A stretch of DNA of 64,000 nt from Cuneatibacter sp. NSJ-177 (GTDB lineage: Bacteria > Bacillota > Clostridia > Lachnospirales > Lachnospiraceae). Positions 33,516-41,154 of the stretch are shown here, one piece after another. Location of the stretch: contig NZ_JALIFO010000006.1 of NCBI RefSeq assembly GCF_022867805.1, positions 1,178,001 to 1,242,000 of the forward strand, in the 5' to 3' direction. A model generated the notes under the pieces. The model did no database searches. It worked only from the letters and a program-made list of their open reading frames with translations, and was not told where the DNA came from. A program made the position numbers and the translations under genes. How positions within the stretch are numbered: the first letter of the stretch is position 1; each line of letters starts with the position of its first letter.

Positions 33516-34223
33516 ATGGCTACACCAACCCCTCATAATGCTGCCTCTTCCGGCAGCATTGCAAAAACCGTGCTGATGCCGGGCGATCCGCTCCGGGCAA
33601 AGTTTATTGCAGAGACTTACCTGGAAAATCCCGTGCAGTTCAACACGGTCCGCAACATGTTCGGCTATACCGGCACATATCAGGGAACGCCGGTCTCCGT
33701 CATGGGAAGCGGCATGGGAATGCCGTCCATCGGCATTTATTCTTACGAACTCTATCATTTTTACGGCGTTGACAATATCATCCGCATCGGCTCCGCCGGA
33801 GGGCTCTCAGATACCGTCAAGCTGCGGGATGTGGTGATCGGCATGGGCGCCTGCACCAATTCCAACTATGCGGCCCAGTACCATCTGCCGGGGACATTCG
33901 CCCCGATTGCCGACTACGGTCTTCTTAGGAAAGCTGTGGATGCGGCCGAGGCCCAGGGCACCCATGTGGTGGTGGGAAATATCCTTTCCTCCGACACCTT
34001 TTACACGGCGGACGATGGCTTCAATGATGCGTGGAAGCGGATGGGCGTCACCTGCATTGAGATGGAAGCCGCCGCGCTCTACATGAATGCGGCCTACGCT
34101 GGAAAAAAAGCTCTCTGTATCCTGACAATCTCCGATCACCTCTACACCGGGGAGTCCTTATCCGCCGAGGAGCGTCAGACCACGTTCCGGGAGATGATGG
34201 AAATTGCCCTGGCCCTGGCTTAA
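33516..34223 (+). CDS. deoD: Purine-nucleoside phosphorylase, DeoD type
   Basis: A 235-residue enzyme that splits purine nucleosides with phosphate to free base and ribose-1-phosphate. It belongs to the hexameric DeoD class, shown by [13 protein letters not shown], the phosphate-binding [23 protein letters not shown] and the substrate-binding [20 protein letters not shown] precedes the ATG by 7 bases. It is the first gene of an operon with rnhA, a HAD phosphatase and an HDIG protein, a mix consistent with nucleic-acid and nucleotide salvage. Confidence 0.96.
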   Translation: MATPTPHNAASSGSIAKTVLMPGDPLRAKFIAETYLENPVQFNTVRNMFGYTGTYQGTPVSVMGSGMGMPSIGIYSYELYHFYGVDNIIRIGSAGGLSDTVKLRDVVIGMGACTNSNYAAQYHLPGTFAPIADYGLLRKAVDAAEAQGTHVVVGNILSSDTFYTADDGFNDAWKRMGVTCIEMEAAALYMNAAYAGKKALCILTISDHLYTGESLSAEERQTTFREMMEIALALA

Positions 34224-34235
34224 GGAGAAACATTG

Positions 34236-34712
34236 ATGTATGTAAAAATATTTACCGACGGGGCTGCCAGGGGAAATCCTGACGGCCCCGGCGGTTATGG
34301 CGCGGTCATTCAGTACACCAATGCGGCCGGTCAGATGTTTGAAAGAGAGCTCTCCGGAGGATATGTCCGGACCACCAATAACCGGATGGAGCTGATGGCT
34401 GCAATCGCAGCCCTGGAGGCCCTGAACCGTCCCTGCTCCATCGACTTGTACTCCGATTCTTCGTATCTTGTCAATGCGTTTAACAAGCACTGGATCGATG
34501 GCTGGAAAAAAGCCAACTGGAGAAGGGGCCGGAACAATGAAGTAAAAAATATTGATCTCTGGGAACGGCTTTTAGCCGCGGCGGCCCCTCACCGGATTAC
34601 CTGGAACTGGGTGAAGGGACACGCGGGACATCCGGAGAATGAACGGTGCGACCGATTGGCCACCGGAGCCGCCGACCATGGGCCGCTTCAGGTGGATCCC
34701 GGCGTATTATGA
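34236..34712 (+). CDS. rnhA: Ribonuclease HI
   Basis: A 158-residue RNase HI that cuts the RNA strand of RNA-DNA hybrids. The catalytic acids are all in place: Asp8 (FTDGAARGNP), Glu52 (NNRMEL), Asp74 (YSDSSY) and Asp139 (ENERCD). WVKGHAGHPENERCD is the standard C-terminal motif. The basic handle region KKANWRRGRN is also present. The start is ATG 34236 behind AAGGAGA; a TTG one codon upstream is in frame but less likely. It follows deoD by 12 bases. Confidence 0.97.
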   Translation: MYVKIFTDGAARGNPDGPGGYGAVIQYTNAAGQMFERELSGGYVRTTNNRMELMAAIAALEALNRPCSIDLYSDSSYLVNAFNKHWIDGWKKANWRRGRNNEVKNIDLWERLLAAAAPHRITWNWVKGHAGHPENERCDRLATGAADHGPLQVDPGVL

Positions 34713-34728
34713 CAGGAGGATTCATTCG

Positions 34729-35397
34729 ATGAAACGAGCCGTAATCTTTGATTTGGACGGGACGCTTTTAAACTCTCTGGAAGATCTGGCCGCCGCAGCC
34801 AATTTTGCGCTGAGGAACCGGAATTTTCCAGAACGCACAGTGGAAGAGGTGCGGCGTTTTATCGGAAACGGCGTGCCGCTTTTGATTAAGCGGGCGGTTC
34901 CCGCCGGTACGCCTGCGGAAGTGGAGGCCGCCTGCCTGGCGGACTTCCGGGCCTATTATTCCGCGCATATGCTGGATCGGACGGTCCCTTATCCCGGCAT
35001 CCCCGCTCTGCTGGAACATCTGAAGGAGCAGGGATATCGCCTGGCCGTAGTCTCCAATAAATTTGAGACGGCGGTTCAGGCCTTGTGCCGCCATGCGTTC
35101 GGCACGCTTTTCCATGAGGCAATCGGAGACCGGGAAGGCTATCGGAAAAAGCCGGCCCCGGACAATCTGCTGCGCTGTATGGAGCGGTTAGGGGTAAGCC
35201 GGGAAGAAGTTCTCTATATCGGGGATTCCCCCACCGACATCGAAACGGCCGGGAATGCGGGGGTAGACTTTATCGGCGTCCTCTGGGGATTCCGCGACGA
35301 GGCCGAGATGCGCGGGCACACAAAGGCGCCGCTGGCCCGGACGGCGGAGGAGCTGGAATCTTTGATTCAGGCAGCCGATCAAAATAAAAAAAGCTAA
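34729..35397 (+). CDS. HAD family phosphatase (Gph-like)
   Basis: A 222-residue HAD hydrolase with motif I IFDLDGTLLNS (residues 6-16), motif II VVSNK, motif III lysine in YRKKPAPD, and motif IV YIGDSPTDIETA. The four-helix cap and the RFIGNGVPLLIKRAV segment are typical of phosphoglycolate phosphatase. The product of repair or of side reactions, 2-phosphoglycolate, would be the expected substrate, but close relatives use other sugar phosphates. It begins 16 bases after rnhA behind AGGAGGA. Confidence 0.9.
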   Translation: MKRAVIFDLDGTLLNSLEDLAAAANFALRNRNFPERTVEEVRRFIGNGVPLLIKRAVPAGTPAEVEAACLADFRAYYSAHMLDRTVPYPGIPALLEHLKEQGYRLAVVSNKFETAVQALCRHAFGTLFHEAIGDREGYRKKPAPDNLLRCMERLGVSREEVLYIGDSPTDIETAGNAGVDFIGVLWGFRDEAEMRGHTKAPLARTAEELESLIQAADQNKKS

Positions 35398-35422
35398 AAA
35401 AGAAAAAAATACAGGAGGAACC

Positions 35423-35998
35423 ATGAAGACAAGCATGACCAGGGAGCAGGCATGGGATCTGCTCACGAAATACAACAAGGATGAATTTCATTTAAAGCAC
35501 GCCCAGGTAGTGGAAGCCGTGATGCGTTACTGGGCGGAGGATATGGGATATGACGAGGCTGAGGTGGATTTCTGGGGTATCGTCGGCCTGCTCCATGACC
35601 TGGATTTTGAGATGTATCCGGACGAGCACTGCGTAAAGTCCCAGGAAATCATGAGAGAAGCAGGCGTGGACGAAGAGATCATCCACGCGACCGCCTGCCA
35701 CGGCTATGGCCTGACCGTGGACATCAAGCCGGAACATCCGATGGAGAAAGTGCTTTTCGCCGTGGACGAGCTGACCGGCCTGATCGGGGCTGTGGCCATC
35801 ATGCGGCCTTCCAAGAGCATGATGGATCTGGAGGTAAAATCCGTCAAGAAGAAATTCAAGACGCCCAGTTTTGCGGCCGGCTGTTCCCGTGAGGTGATCA
35901 CCAAGGGGGTAGAGATGATGGGAGCCACGCTGGAGGATGTGATCCAGAAAACCATCCTGGCGCTCAGGCAGCTGGAGCAGGAAAAGGGAATCGTATAA
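35423..35998 (+). CDS. HD/HDIG-domain protein
   Basis: A 191-residue HD-superfamily protein. The metal-ligand series is seen as HAQVVEAVMRYWAE, LLHDLDFEMYPDEH (the HD pair), ATACHGYG and DELTGLIGAV. Such single-domain HD proteins are usually phosphohydrolases of nucleotides or related phosphates. It shares the operon with deoD and rnhA, which is compatible with a nucleotide substrate, but this is not shown. AGGAGGA precedes the ATG and a terminator follows the stop. Confidence 0.88.
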   Translation: MKTSMTREQAWDLLTKYNKDEFHLKHAQVVEAVMRYWAEDMGYDEAEVDFWGIVGLLHDLDFEMYPDEHCVKSQEIMREAGVDEEIIHATACHGYGLTVDIKPEHPMEKVLFAVDELTGLIGAVAIMRPSKSMMDLEVKSVKKKFKTPSFAAGCSREVITKGVEMMGATLEDVIQKTILALRQLEQEKGIV

Positions 35999-36014
35999 AA
36001 ATGCGGAAACAAGT

Positions 36015-36064
36015 GGTGCAGGAAGGCCTGGAAATCAGGAAATACTTTCCTGCGCCTTTTTATT
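36015..36064 (+). terminator. Terminator of the deoD operon
   Basis: GGTGCAGGAA (36015-36024) pairs with TTCCTGCGCC (36047-36056) around a 22-base loop and is followed by a T-rich tract. From here to 36249 nothing further is recognised. Confidence 0.75.
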
Positions 36065-36249
36065 TCAACCATGACAGACTAGTGTCGTGTTCCCTGTGAT
36101 ACAAATAGATTACCGCGGTAACCGGAACGGCTGAATCAAATAAAACACCAGAATCCGGATAGCCCGTCCTGATCACAGCGGCATAGACAGGTTGAATACG
36201 CAGGCAAACCGAATGCAATCCCGCCTGATAGGAAAAATGGAGGTAAGAC

Positions 36250-36330
36250 ATGAAAACGAAGAATCCACTCTTTGTAGTGAGGGACATGGAGAAGGCGAAA
36301 ACCTTTTACCGGGAAGTGCTGGGCCAATGA
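36250..36330 (+). pseudogene. 26-codon VOC/glyoxalase-type N-terminal fragment ahead of the WYL gene
   Basis: Behind a strong TGGAGGT ribosome site, ATG 36250 opens a 26-residue frame reading MKTKNPLFVVRDMEKAKTFY and then REVLGQ. This is the characteristic first strand and helix of vicinal-oxygen-chelate (glyoxalase/bleomycin-resistance) proteins, which normally run to about 120 residues. It stops at TGA 36328-36330, overlapping the ATG of the WYL regulator by four bases (ATGA). Nothing of the rest of a VOC domain is found nearby. It is either a deletion remnant or a kept leader that couples translation to the regulator. Confidence 0.7.
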
Positions 36331-37295
36331 AAATTGACCGTCTGATCGGGATCTTATCGATCCTGCTCCAGAAAGAGAAAGTGACCGCCCCCTATCTGGC
36401 AGATAAGTTTGAGGTATCCCGGCGGACCATCAATCGGGATATCGAGGCTCTCTGTAAGGCCGGGATTCCGATTGTCACCTCCCAGGGGCAAAACGGAGGG
36501 ATCTGGATTATGGAAGGCTACCGGGTCGACCGGACCTTGCTAACGTCCTCGGAGTTACAGGCAATCCTGGCCGGACTGAAAAGCCTGGACAGCGTCAGCG
36601 GGACCAACCGGTACCAGCAGCTGATGGAAAAACTGTCGGCCGGAACCTCCTCAACGCTCTCCCCCGGCGGGCATATTTTGATCGACCTGTCTTCCTGGTA
36701 TAAAGATTCCCTGGCCCCTAAAATCGCACAGATTCAAGAAGCCATCGAAGCGCGCAGGAAAATCCGGTTTTTTTATGTCTCCCCCCAGGGCCAGGGCGAA
36801 CGGCAGATCGAGCCTTATCTGCTGGTTTTCCAGTGGACCTCCTGGTATGTCTGGGGCTACTGCGACGCCAGGCAGGACTACCGGCTGTTTAAGCTAAACC
36901 GGATTTTAGACCTGGAAAAAACCAGTGAAACCTATGAGATGCGGGAGGTTCCGGTTCCGGATTTTACAAGCGAGAGGATTTTCCCCACCAATCTGGACGT
37001 TACGATCTTGTTTGAATCACAGGCAAAATGGCGGCTGATCGAAGAATTCGGCGTCGACAGCTTTAAAGAGCAGCCAGATGGAAAATTGCTGTTCCATTTT
37101 GGTTTTACGGACCGGGAAAATCTGTTTAGCTGGCTTCTTGGCTTTGGCAATCAGGCGGAACTCCTGGAACCTAGCTGCCTGAGAGCGGAATTGAAAGCCC
37201 TTGTGGAGCAGGTTGGGGCGAAGTACCGGGAGGATGGAAGCGAAGAAGACAAAGAAGAGCAGGAGAGGAACGAATACGGAGAGAGGGGAGAATAA
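36327..37295 (+). CDS. WYL-domain transcriptional regulator (HTH_11)
   Basis: A 322-residue regulator with an N-terminal winged helix (MKIDRLIGILSILLQ, APYLADKFEVSRRTINRDIE) and a WYL domain (about 140-220, with YKDSLAP, IEPYLLVFQWTSWYVWGYCDA and RLFKLNRI). The C-terminal WCX part follows. The frame is open upstream, but the start is set at ATG 36327 because the strong ribosome site belongs to the overlapping VOC-like fragment. WYL proteins often sense nucleic acids or small ligands. The stop codon abuts the start of the GyrI-like gene, so the two act as a pair. Confidence 0.9.
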   Translation: MKIDRLIGILSILLQKEKVTAPYLADKFEVSRRTINRDIEALCKAGIPIVTSQGQNGGIWIMEGYRVDRTLLTSSELQAILAGLKSLDSVSGTNRYQQLMEKLSAGTSSTLSPGGHILIDLSSWYKDSLAPKIAQIQEAIEARRKIRFFYVSPQGQGERQIEPYLLVFQWTSWYVWGYCDARQDYRLFKLNRILDLEKTSETYEMREVPVPDFTSERIFPTNLDVTILFESQAKWRLIEEFGVDSFKEQPDGKLLFHFGFTDRENLFSWLLGFGNQAELLEPSCLRAELKALVEQVGAKYREDGSEEDKEEQERNEYGERGE

Positions 37296-37961
37296 ATGGA
37301 AGAAAAAAAGTGTGTGAAGCGGGATTTTAAGAAAGAAGACCGGGCGCTCTATCAGCCGGGGACGGAACCTAGGATCCTGGATGTTCCGGATCTGCTGTTT
37401 TTGATGGTGGATGGAACCGGGGATCCCAACACCAGCGCTGCCTACCAGGAGGCGATTGAAATGCTCTACGGCCTGTCTTATGAAATCAAGATGAGTCCGA
37501 AAAAAGGGGCTGCGCCCCAAGGATACTATGACTACGTCGTCCCTCCTTTGGAAGGCCTGTGGACAACAGAAGAAGCACCCCAGGATGACCATATTTTGAA
37601 TAAAAGCCAGTTTTCCTGGACCTCCCTGATCCGGCAGCCGGAATTTGTGACGCGAAAGGTACTGGATGCGGCCAAGGAGAGATTGGACAAGAAAAAGCCG
37701 GAGCTGGATCTGTCAAAAGTCCGCCTGGAGCAGTATCGGGAGGGCCTCTGCTGCCAGGCTCTGCATATCGGCTCCTTTGACAGCGAGTCGGACACCATCC
37801 GGCAAATCGACCGGTATCTGACGGAGGCTGGGTATGAAGCCGACATCAAAGGGGAACGCCGTCACCATGAAATCTATTTGACGGATGCCAGAAAGACGGA
37901 ACCGGCCAAGAAGAAAACCGTGATCCGAATCCCGATCCGCCGATCCGCCGGATCCCGGTAA
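37296..37961 (+). CDS. GyrI-like small-molecule-binding protein
   Basis: A 221-residue protein of the GyrI-like/SOUL superfamily group typified by COG4832. Landmarks are LFLMVDGTGDPN near residue 30, YEIKMSPKKG, and the C-terminal YREGLCCQALHIGSFDSESDT and RHHEIYLTDARKT, which form the ligand-binding sheet. Such proteins bind amphipathic drugs or hydrolyse some of them. It starts on the base after the WYL stop and shares its message. A MarR/WYL-type regulator next to a GyrI-like protein suggests a drug-response pair; evidence is context only. Confidence 0.87.
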   Translation: MEEKKCVKRDFKKEDRALYQPGTEPRILDVPDLLFLMVDGTGDPNTSAAYQEAIEMLYGLSYEIKMSPKKGAAPQGYYDYVVPPLEGLWTTEEAPQDDHILNKSQFSWTSLIRQPEFVTRKVLDAAKERLDKKKPELDLSKVRLEQYREGLCCQALHIGSFDSESDTIRQIDRYLTEAGYEADIKGERRHHEIYLTDARKTEPAKKKTVIRIPIRRSAGSR

Positions 37962-38017
37962 TCCGTGGATCCCTTCTGGATCCTTCCCGCCTAATCTTCC
38001 AGCCGGAAGCAGAGTAA

Positions 38018-38046
38018 TTGACTTTTTTCCTTATCTTTACTATACT
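38018..38046 (+). promoter_or_regulatory. Promoter of the YjbR-EVE gene
   Basis: TTGACT (38018-38023), 17 bases and TATACT (38041-38046). A leader of about 110 bases follows without a recognised structure. Confidence 0.65.
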
Positions 38047-38166
38047 GACACCAGAATGCCATCCCAGTCAAACGCGGCCGTGCCAGATTTTTACCTTAAA
38101 GGTCCGGCGCGGATGTACAGGGGACGAAAGCGTCAGGAAGAAAAAGAAAGGAAGGAAACGTCCGAC

Positions 38167-38934
38167 ATGATTTCATTTCGCAGCGACGTATTAGAGCAAG
38201 CGCATAAACAATATAAAACCGAGCCGGAATACCTTTGGATGAAATATCCCGGCTATGCGATTCTCCGCCACGCGGATAATCAAAAATGGTACGGTATCCT
38301 GATGGATATTCCAAGGGACCGTCTGGGTTTGCCTGGGGACGGTTATGTGGATATTCTCGACATAAAAGTGGATCCGGATCTGGCCGGTTCCCTGTTGCTG
38401 GAGGAAGGTATTTTCCCTGGCTATCATATGAATAAGGGACACTGGATCACAGTGCTCTTGGATGGAACCGTAGATCTGGAACTGATCTTTTCCCTGCTTG
38501 ACATGAGCTTTCAGCTGACTGGAAGAAAAGTCAAAGGAAAACAAACCGGTCCCCGCAATACCAAGTGGATTGTTCCGGCAAATCCCAGCTACTTTGACAT
38601 TGAGGCTGTGATCGCAAAAGGCGCCGGCACACAATTCCTCTGGAAACAGAGCAATCATATCGCGGTGGGCGACACGGTTTATCTCTATGTCGCTGCGCCG
38701 GTTTCCGCTATCCGCTGCAAGTGCAAGGCCGTGGAAGTGGACATTCCCCATACGTCCAAGAACCCGAATGTCAGGATGAGCCGTGCCATGCGTTTGCAGT
38801 TGGCGGAACGGTATGATCAAACACCGGTCGGACTGGATGTGCTGAAAAGGCACGGCGTCTCCTCCGTTCGCGGTCCCCGCAGTATTCCCGCCGGTTTAAT
38901 CCGGGAAATCGAGTCCCTGTATCCGGAGCAGTAA
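38167..38934 (+). CDS. MmcQ/YjbR - EVE-like two-domain protein
   Basis: A 255-residue protein with two modules. Residues 1-125 match the MmcQ/YjbR fold (KYPGYAILRHADNQKWYGIL, GYHMNKGHWITVLLDGTVD, LELIFSLLDMSF). Residues 135-215 resemble an EVE/PUA-like domain (WIVPANPSYFDIEAVIAKG, IAVGDTVYLYVAAPVSAIRC), a fold that often binds modified bases in DNA or RNA. The C-terminal 40 residues end in a helix (AGLIREIESLYPEQ). The start is ATG 38167 after AAAGGAAGG. It stands alone with its own promoter. Both domain calls are by pattern; the combination suggests a nucleic-acid-binding role. Confidence 0.78.
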   Translation: MISFRSDVLEQAHKQYKTEPEYLWMKYPGYAILRHADNQKWYGILMDIPRDRLGLPGDGYVDILDIKVDPDLAGSLLLEEGIFPGYHMNKGHWITVLLDGTVDLELIFSLLDMSFQLTGRKVKGKQTGPRNTKWIVPANPSYFDIEAVIAKGAGTQFLWKQSNHIAVGDTVYLYVAAPVSAIRCKCKAVEVDIPHTSKNPNVRMSRAMRLQLAERYDQTPVGLDVLKRHGVSSVRGPRSIPAGLIREIESLYPEQ

Positions 38935-39073
38935 CACGCTTCGTGATATGCAGAAGCGATAAAAAGCATCGTTTCGCGTCCTCTGACTCCGGATTTTCGT
39001 GCAAGATCCGTACGAAAACACCGCGCAAAACTGCGGCTGTGGATCGGGACGGCAAGATTCGTTGCAAAAAGAC

Positions 39074-39128
39074 TTGACAAAAGAATAGTTCGGAAGTAGA
39101 ATAAAATTACTTCGAGAAGAGAACTATT
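39074..39128 (+). promoter_or_regulatory. Promoter and MarR-type operator of the marR-arsA unit
   Basis: TTGACA (39074-39079), 17 bases and TAGAAT (39097-39102) form the promoter. AATAGTTC (39084-39091) lies in the spacer and its mirror GAACTATT at 39121-39128. Inside the spacer TAGTTC-G-GAAGTA (39086-39098) is a 13-base imperfect palindrome. The downstream half (39108-39128, TACTTCGA-N5-GAACTATT) recurs before the ArsA gene. Confidence 0.7.
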
Positions 39129-39150
39129 TGTTTGACTGACAGGTGGCGCC

Positions 39151-39636
39151 ATGAAACTTACGGAAAACCAATGGGAACAACAGATTTATCAATTTGTCGA
39201 TCAAATCAAAGATCTGCTCTCCCCGCAGATTTGGGAGAATATTCTCTTTGACTGCTCGAAAAATGAGCTCTTTACCCTCTGGCTGCTGTACCGCCGCGGG
39301 GAAAGCACCATGACGCAGGTGGCGGATTATCTCCATGTTCCTCTGAACACGGCCACCGGCATCATCGCCCGAATGGAAAAGCGGCGGCTTGTGATCCGGG
39401 AGCGGAGCGCCGAGGATAAGAGAGTGGTGACAATCCGCATGGGTGATCTGGGGGAGGATCAAATCCAGGCGATATTGAAAGAATTTCTCCACTACAGCGG
39501 CAAAGTACTGAAAGCGTTCTCCCCGGAAGAGATGGACCTGCTGCTTCGGATGATGAATCAGGTGCTCGATATTTTGCAGGAAGAACAAGGCGCAGGCGCA
39601 AAGAAGAAAAAAGTCAAAAAAATTGAAATCCAGTGA
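39151..39636 (+). CDS. MarR family regulator of the ArsA-like operon
   Basis: A 161-residue MarR-type repressor. The winged helix is seen as STMTQVADYLHVPLNTATGIIARMEKRRLV with the wing RERSAEDKRVVTIRMGDLG. The C-terminus is lysine-rich (GAKKKKVKKIEIQ), which is unusual and may add non-specific DNA contact. Its promoter region and the region before the ArsA-like gene share a near-identical 21-base element, so the protein probably controls both units. A terminator separates them, giving independent transcripts under common control. Confidence 0.88.
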   Translation: MKLTENQWEQQIYQFVDQIKDLLSPQIWENILFDCSKNELFTLWLLYRRGESTMTQVADYLHVPLNTATGIIARMEKRRLVIRERSAEDKRVVTIRMGDLGEDQIQAILKEFLHYSGKVLKAFSPEEMDLLLRMMNQVLDILQEEQGAGAKKKKVKKIEIQ

Positions 39637-39637
39637 C

Positions 39638-39681
39638 AGGAACGGACATCACCGCGTCCGCGGATGGTTCCGTTCCTATTT
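39638..39681 (+). terminator. Terminator between marR and the ArsA operon
   Basis: AGGAACGGACATC pairs with GATGgTTCCGTTCCT (one bulge) around a 12-base loop and is followed by ATTTT. Confidence 0.8.
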
Positions 39682-39691
39682 TACAGATAAA

Positions 39692-39712
39692 TACTTCGAA
39701 GAAAGAACTATT
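39692..39712 (+). promoter_or_regulatory. Second copy of the MarR-type operator, before the ArsA operon
   Basis: TACTTCGA-N5-GAACTATT matches the site at 39108-39128 at 18 of 21 positions. A further half site GAACTAAC lies at 39721-39728. It is 56 bases ahead of the first ArsA start codon. Confidence 0.6.
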
Positions 39713-39767
39713 CATATCAAGAACTAACATCTTTTATCTGGAAATCCAAGAAAACGGAGGCCAACCA

Positions 39768-40943
39768 ATGAGCAGAATCTATATTTTTACCGGAAAGGGC
39801 GGAGTGGGGAAAAGCAGCGTTGCCGCCGCCCATGCGATCAAAAGTGCCGAGGAAGGAAAAAGGACCTTGCTGGTCAGCACCGACATGGCCCACAATCTGG
39901 GAGATATTTTCGAAGTATCCCTCGGCAAGGAACCGGTGACAGTGGAAGAAAATCTGGATCTCTATGAAATCGATCCCGATTACGTGATGGAGCAGGATTT
40001 CTCCGAAATCACGGCCTGCCTGGCGAAATTATTGTCCTCGGAGGCGGACGGAGAGGAACTGGGCATGCTGCCTGGGATGGATGAGCTGTTTTCTCTCCTT
40101 AAAATCGCGGACCTGTACCGGGAGGGACGGTACGATCGAATTTTCGTGGACTGTGCTCCCACCGGAGAAACGCTGTCCCTGCTGAAATTTCCGGAGCTGA
40201 TGTCCTGGTATATGGAAAAATTCTTTCCGATTGGGAAGGTGGCGGTCCGCCTGCTCTCGCCGGTATCAAAGCACTTTTTCCAGGTGGAATTGCCGAACCG
40301 GACGGCAATGAATGATATCGAGCGGCTGTACCTGAAATTGGCGGAACTCCAGGAACTTCTGAAGAACCGGGAAGTCACCAGCGTCCGACTGGTGACTATG
40401 CCGGAAAAAATGGTGGTGGAGGAGACCAAGCGGAACTATATGTACATGAATCTCTACAATTTCAATGTGGACGGTTTGTATATCAACCGGATTTTGCCGG
40501 CGGATTTGAACAATGATTTCTTTGAAGAATGGATCCCGATCCAGAAACGGTATCTTGGTCAGCTGGAAGAATGCTTCCAGGCCCTGCCTATTGTCCGGAT
40601 CCCCTGGTACGACGAGGAGCTGAAAGGAAGAAAAGCCGTCAACCGGATCTGCACGGACGCGCTGGCAGAATCTGCGGTATTTGAATCCCGGCCGGTGACC
40701 GGACGGGAAGTATTTGAACAAAACGCCTCCGGCTATCTTTTGACCGTGGATCTGCCTTATGTCAAAAAAGGGGAGCTGGATCTGTACCAGGCCAACACCG
40801 ACGTGGTAATCCGGGTGGGAAATTTCAAGCGGAATATTCCGCTGCCCAACGTGCTGCGAAGCTATGGGATCACATCGGCAAAACTTGCGGACGGCAAGCT
40901 GCGGATTCAATTCGAAAAGGAGGGGACGGAAGATGAAGTCTGA
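39768..40943 (+). CDS. ArsA/Get3-family ATPase with C-terminal HSP20-like domain (first of pair)
   Basis: A 391-residue ATPase of the ArsA/Get3 (SIMIBI) group. The deviant Walker A is GKGGVGKS (9-16), switch I is DMAHNLGD (usually DPAH), and switch II is DCAPTGETL. There is no Get3-type zinc CXXC pair. Residues about 315-391 form an HSP20/alpha-crystallin-like domain (GYLLTVDLPYVKKGELDL), as in ArsA_HSP20 proteins. The start is ATG 39768 behind CGGAGG. It is translationally overlapped by the small gene and followed by a second homologue. No arsenic genes are nearby, so an arsenite role is unlikely; protein targeting or stress protection is more plausible. Confidence 0.87.
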   Translation: MSRIYIFTGKGGVGKSSVAAAHAIKSAEEGKRTLLVSTDMAHNLGDIFEVSLGKEPVTVEENLDLYEIDPDYVMEQDFSEITACLAKLLSSEADGEELGMLPGMDELFSLLKIADLYREGRYDRIFVDCAPTGETLSLLKFPELMSWYMEKFFPIGKVAVRLLSPVSKHFFQVELPNRTAMNDIERLYLKLAELQELLKNREVTSVRLVTMPEKMVVEETKRNYMYMNLYNFNVDGLYINRILPADLNNDFFEEWIPIQKRYLGQLEECFQALPIVRIPWYDEELKGRKAVNRICTDALAESAVFESRPVTGREVFEQNASGYLLTVDLPYVKKGELDLYQANTDVVIRVGNFKRNIPLPNVLRSYGITSAKLADGKLRIQFEKEGTEDEV

Positions 40944-41145
40944 AACGATACAAAGACTCATTCAGGCAAAAAAATACCAGAAAATGGCGCTGCGGGCCCT
41001 GCTCCCGGAAAAAGCCGCCGGACATCTGGATATCATCGAGCGGGAGTGCCGGGCATTGCTTTTGGACTGCCTAAAGGAGATGGGAACGGAGAAACAGCCG
41101 GAAGAAAAAACGGGCGGTGAAGTCAAAAAGGTGACGATTGATTAG
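40933..41145 (+). CDS. Small protein between the two ArsA-like genes
   Basis: A 70-residue basic, helical protein that I do not recognise (MKSETIQRLIQAKKYQKMAL, then RALLPEKAAGHLDIIERECR). It has no membrane helix and no signal peptide. The ATG lies within the last codons of the first ArsA gene (overlap 11 bases), after AAGGAGGGGACGG, and its stop is 9 bases before the second ArsA gene. That tight setting argues that it is real and may be a partner or adaptor of the two ATPases. Confidence 0.8.
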   Translation: MKSETIQRLIQAKKYQKMALRALLPEKAAGHLDIIERECRALLLDCLKEMGTEKQPEEKTGGEVKKVTID

Positions 41146-41154
41146 GAGGGCGGC

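Noticed and set aside
36060-36287. A 75-codon minus-strand gene before the WYL regulator
   Set aside because: No ribosome site or family match, and it overlaps the well-supported VOC-like fragment and its ribosome site.
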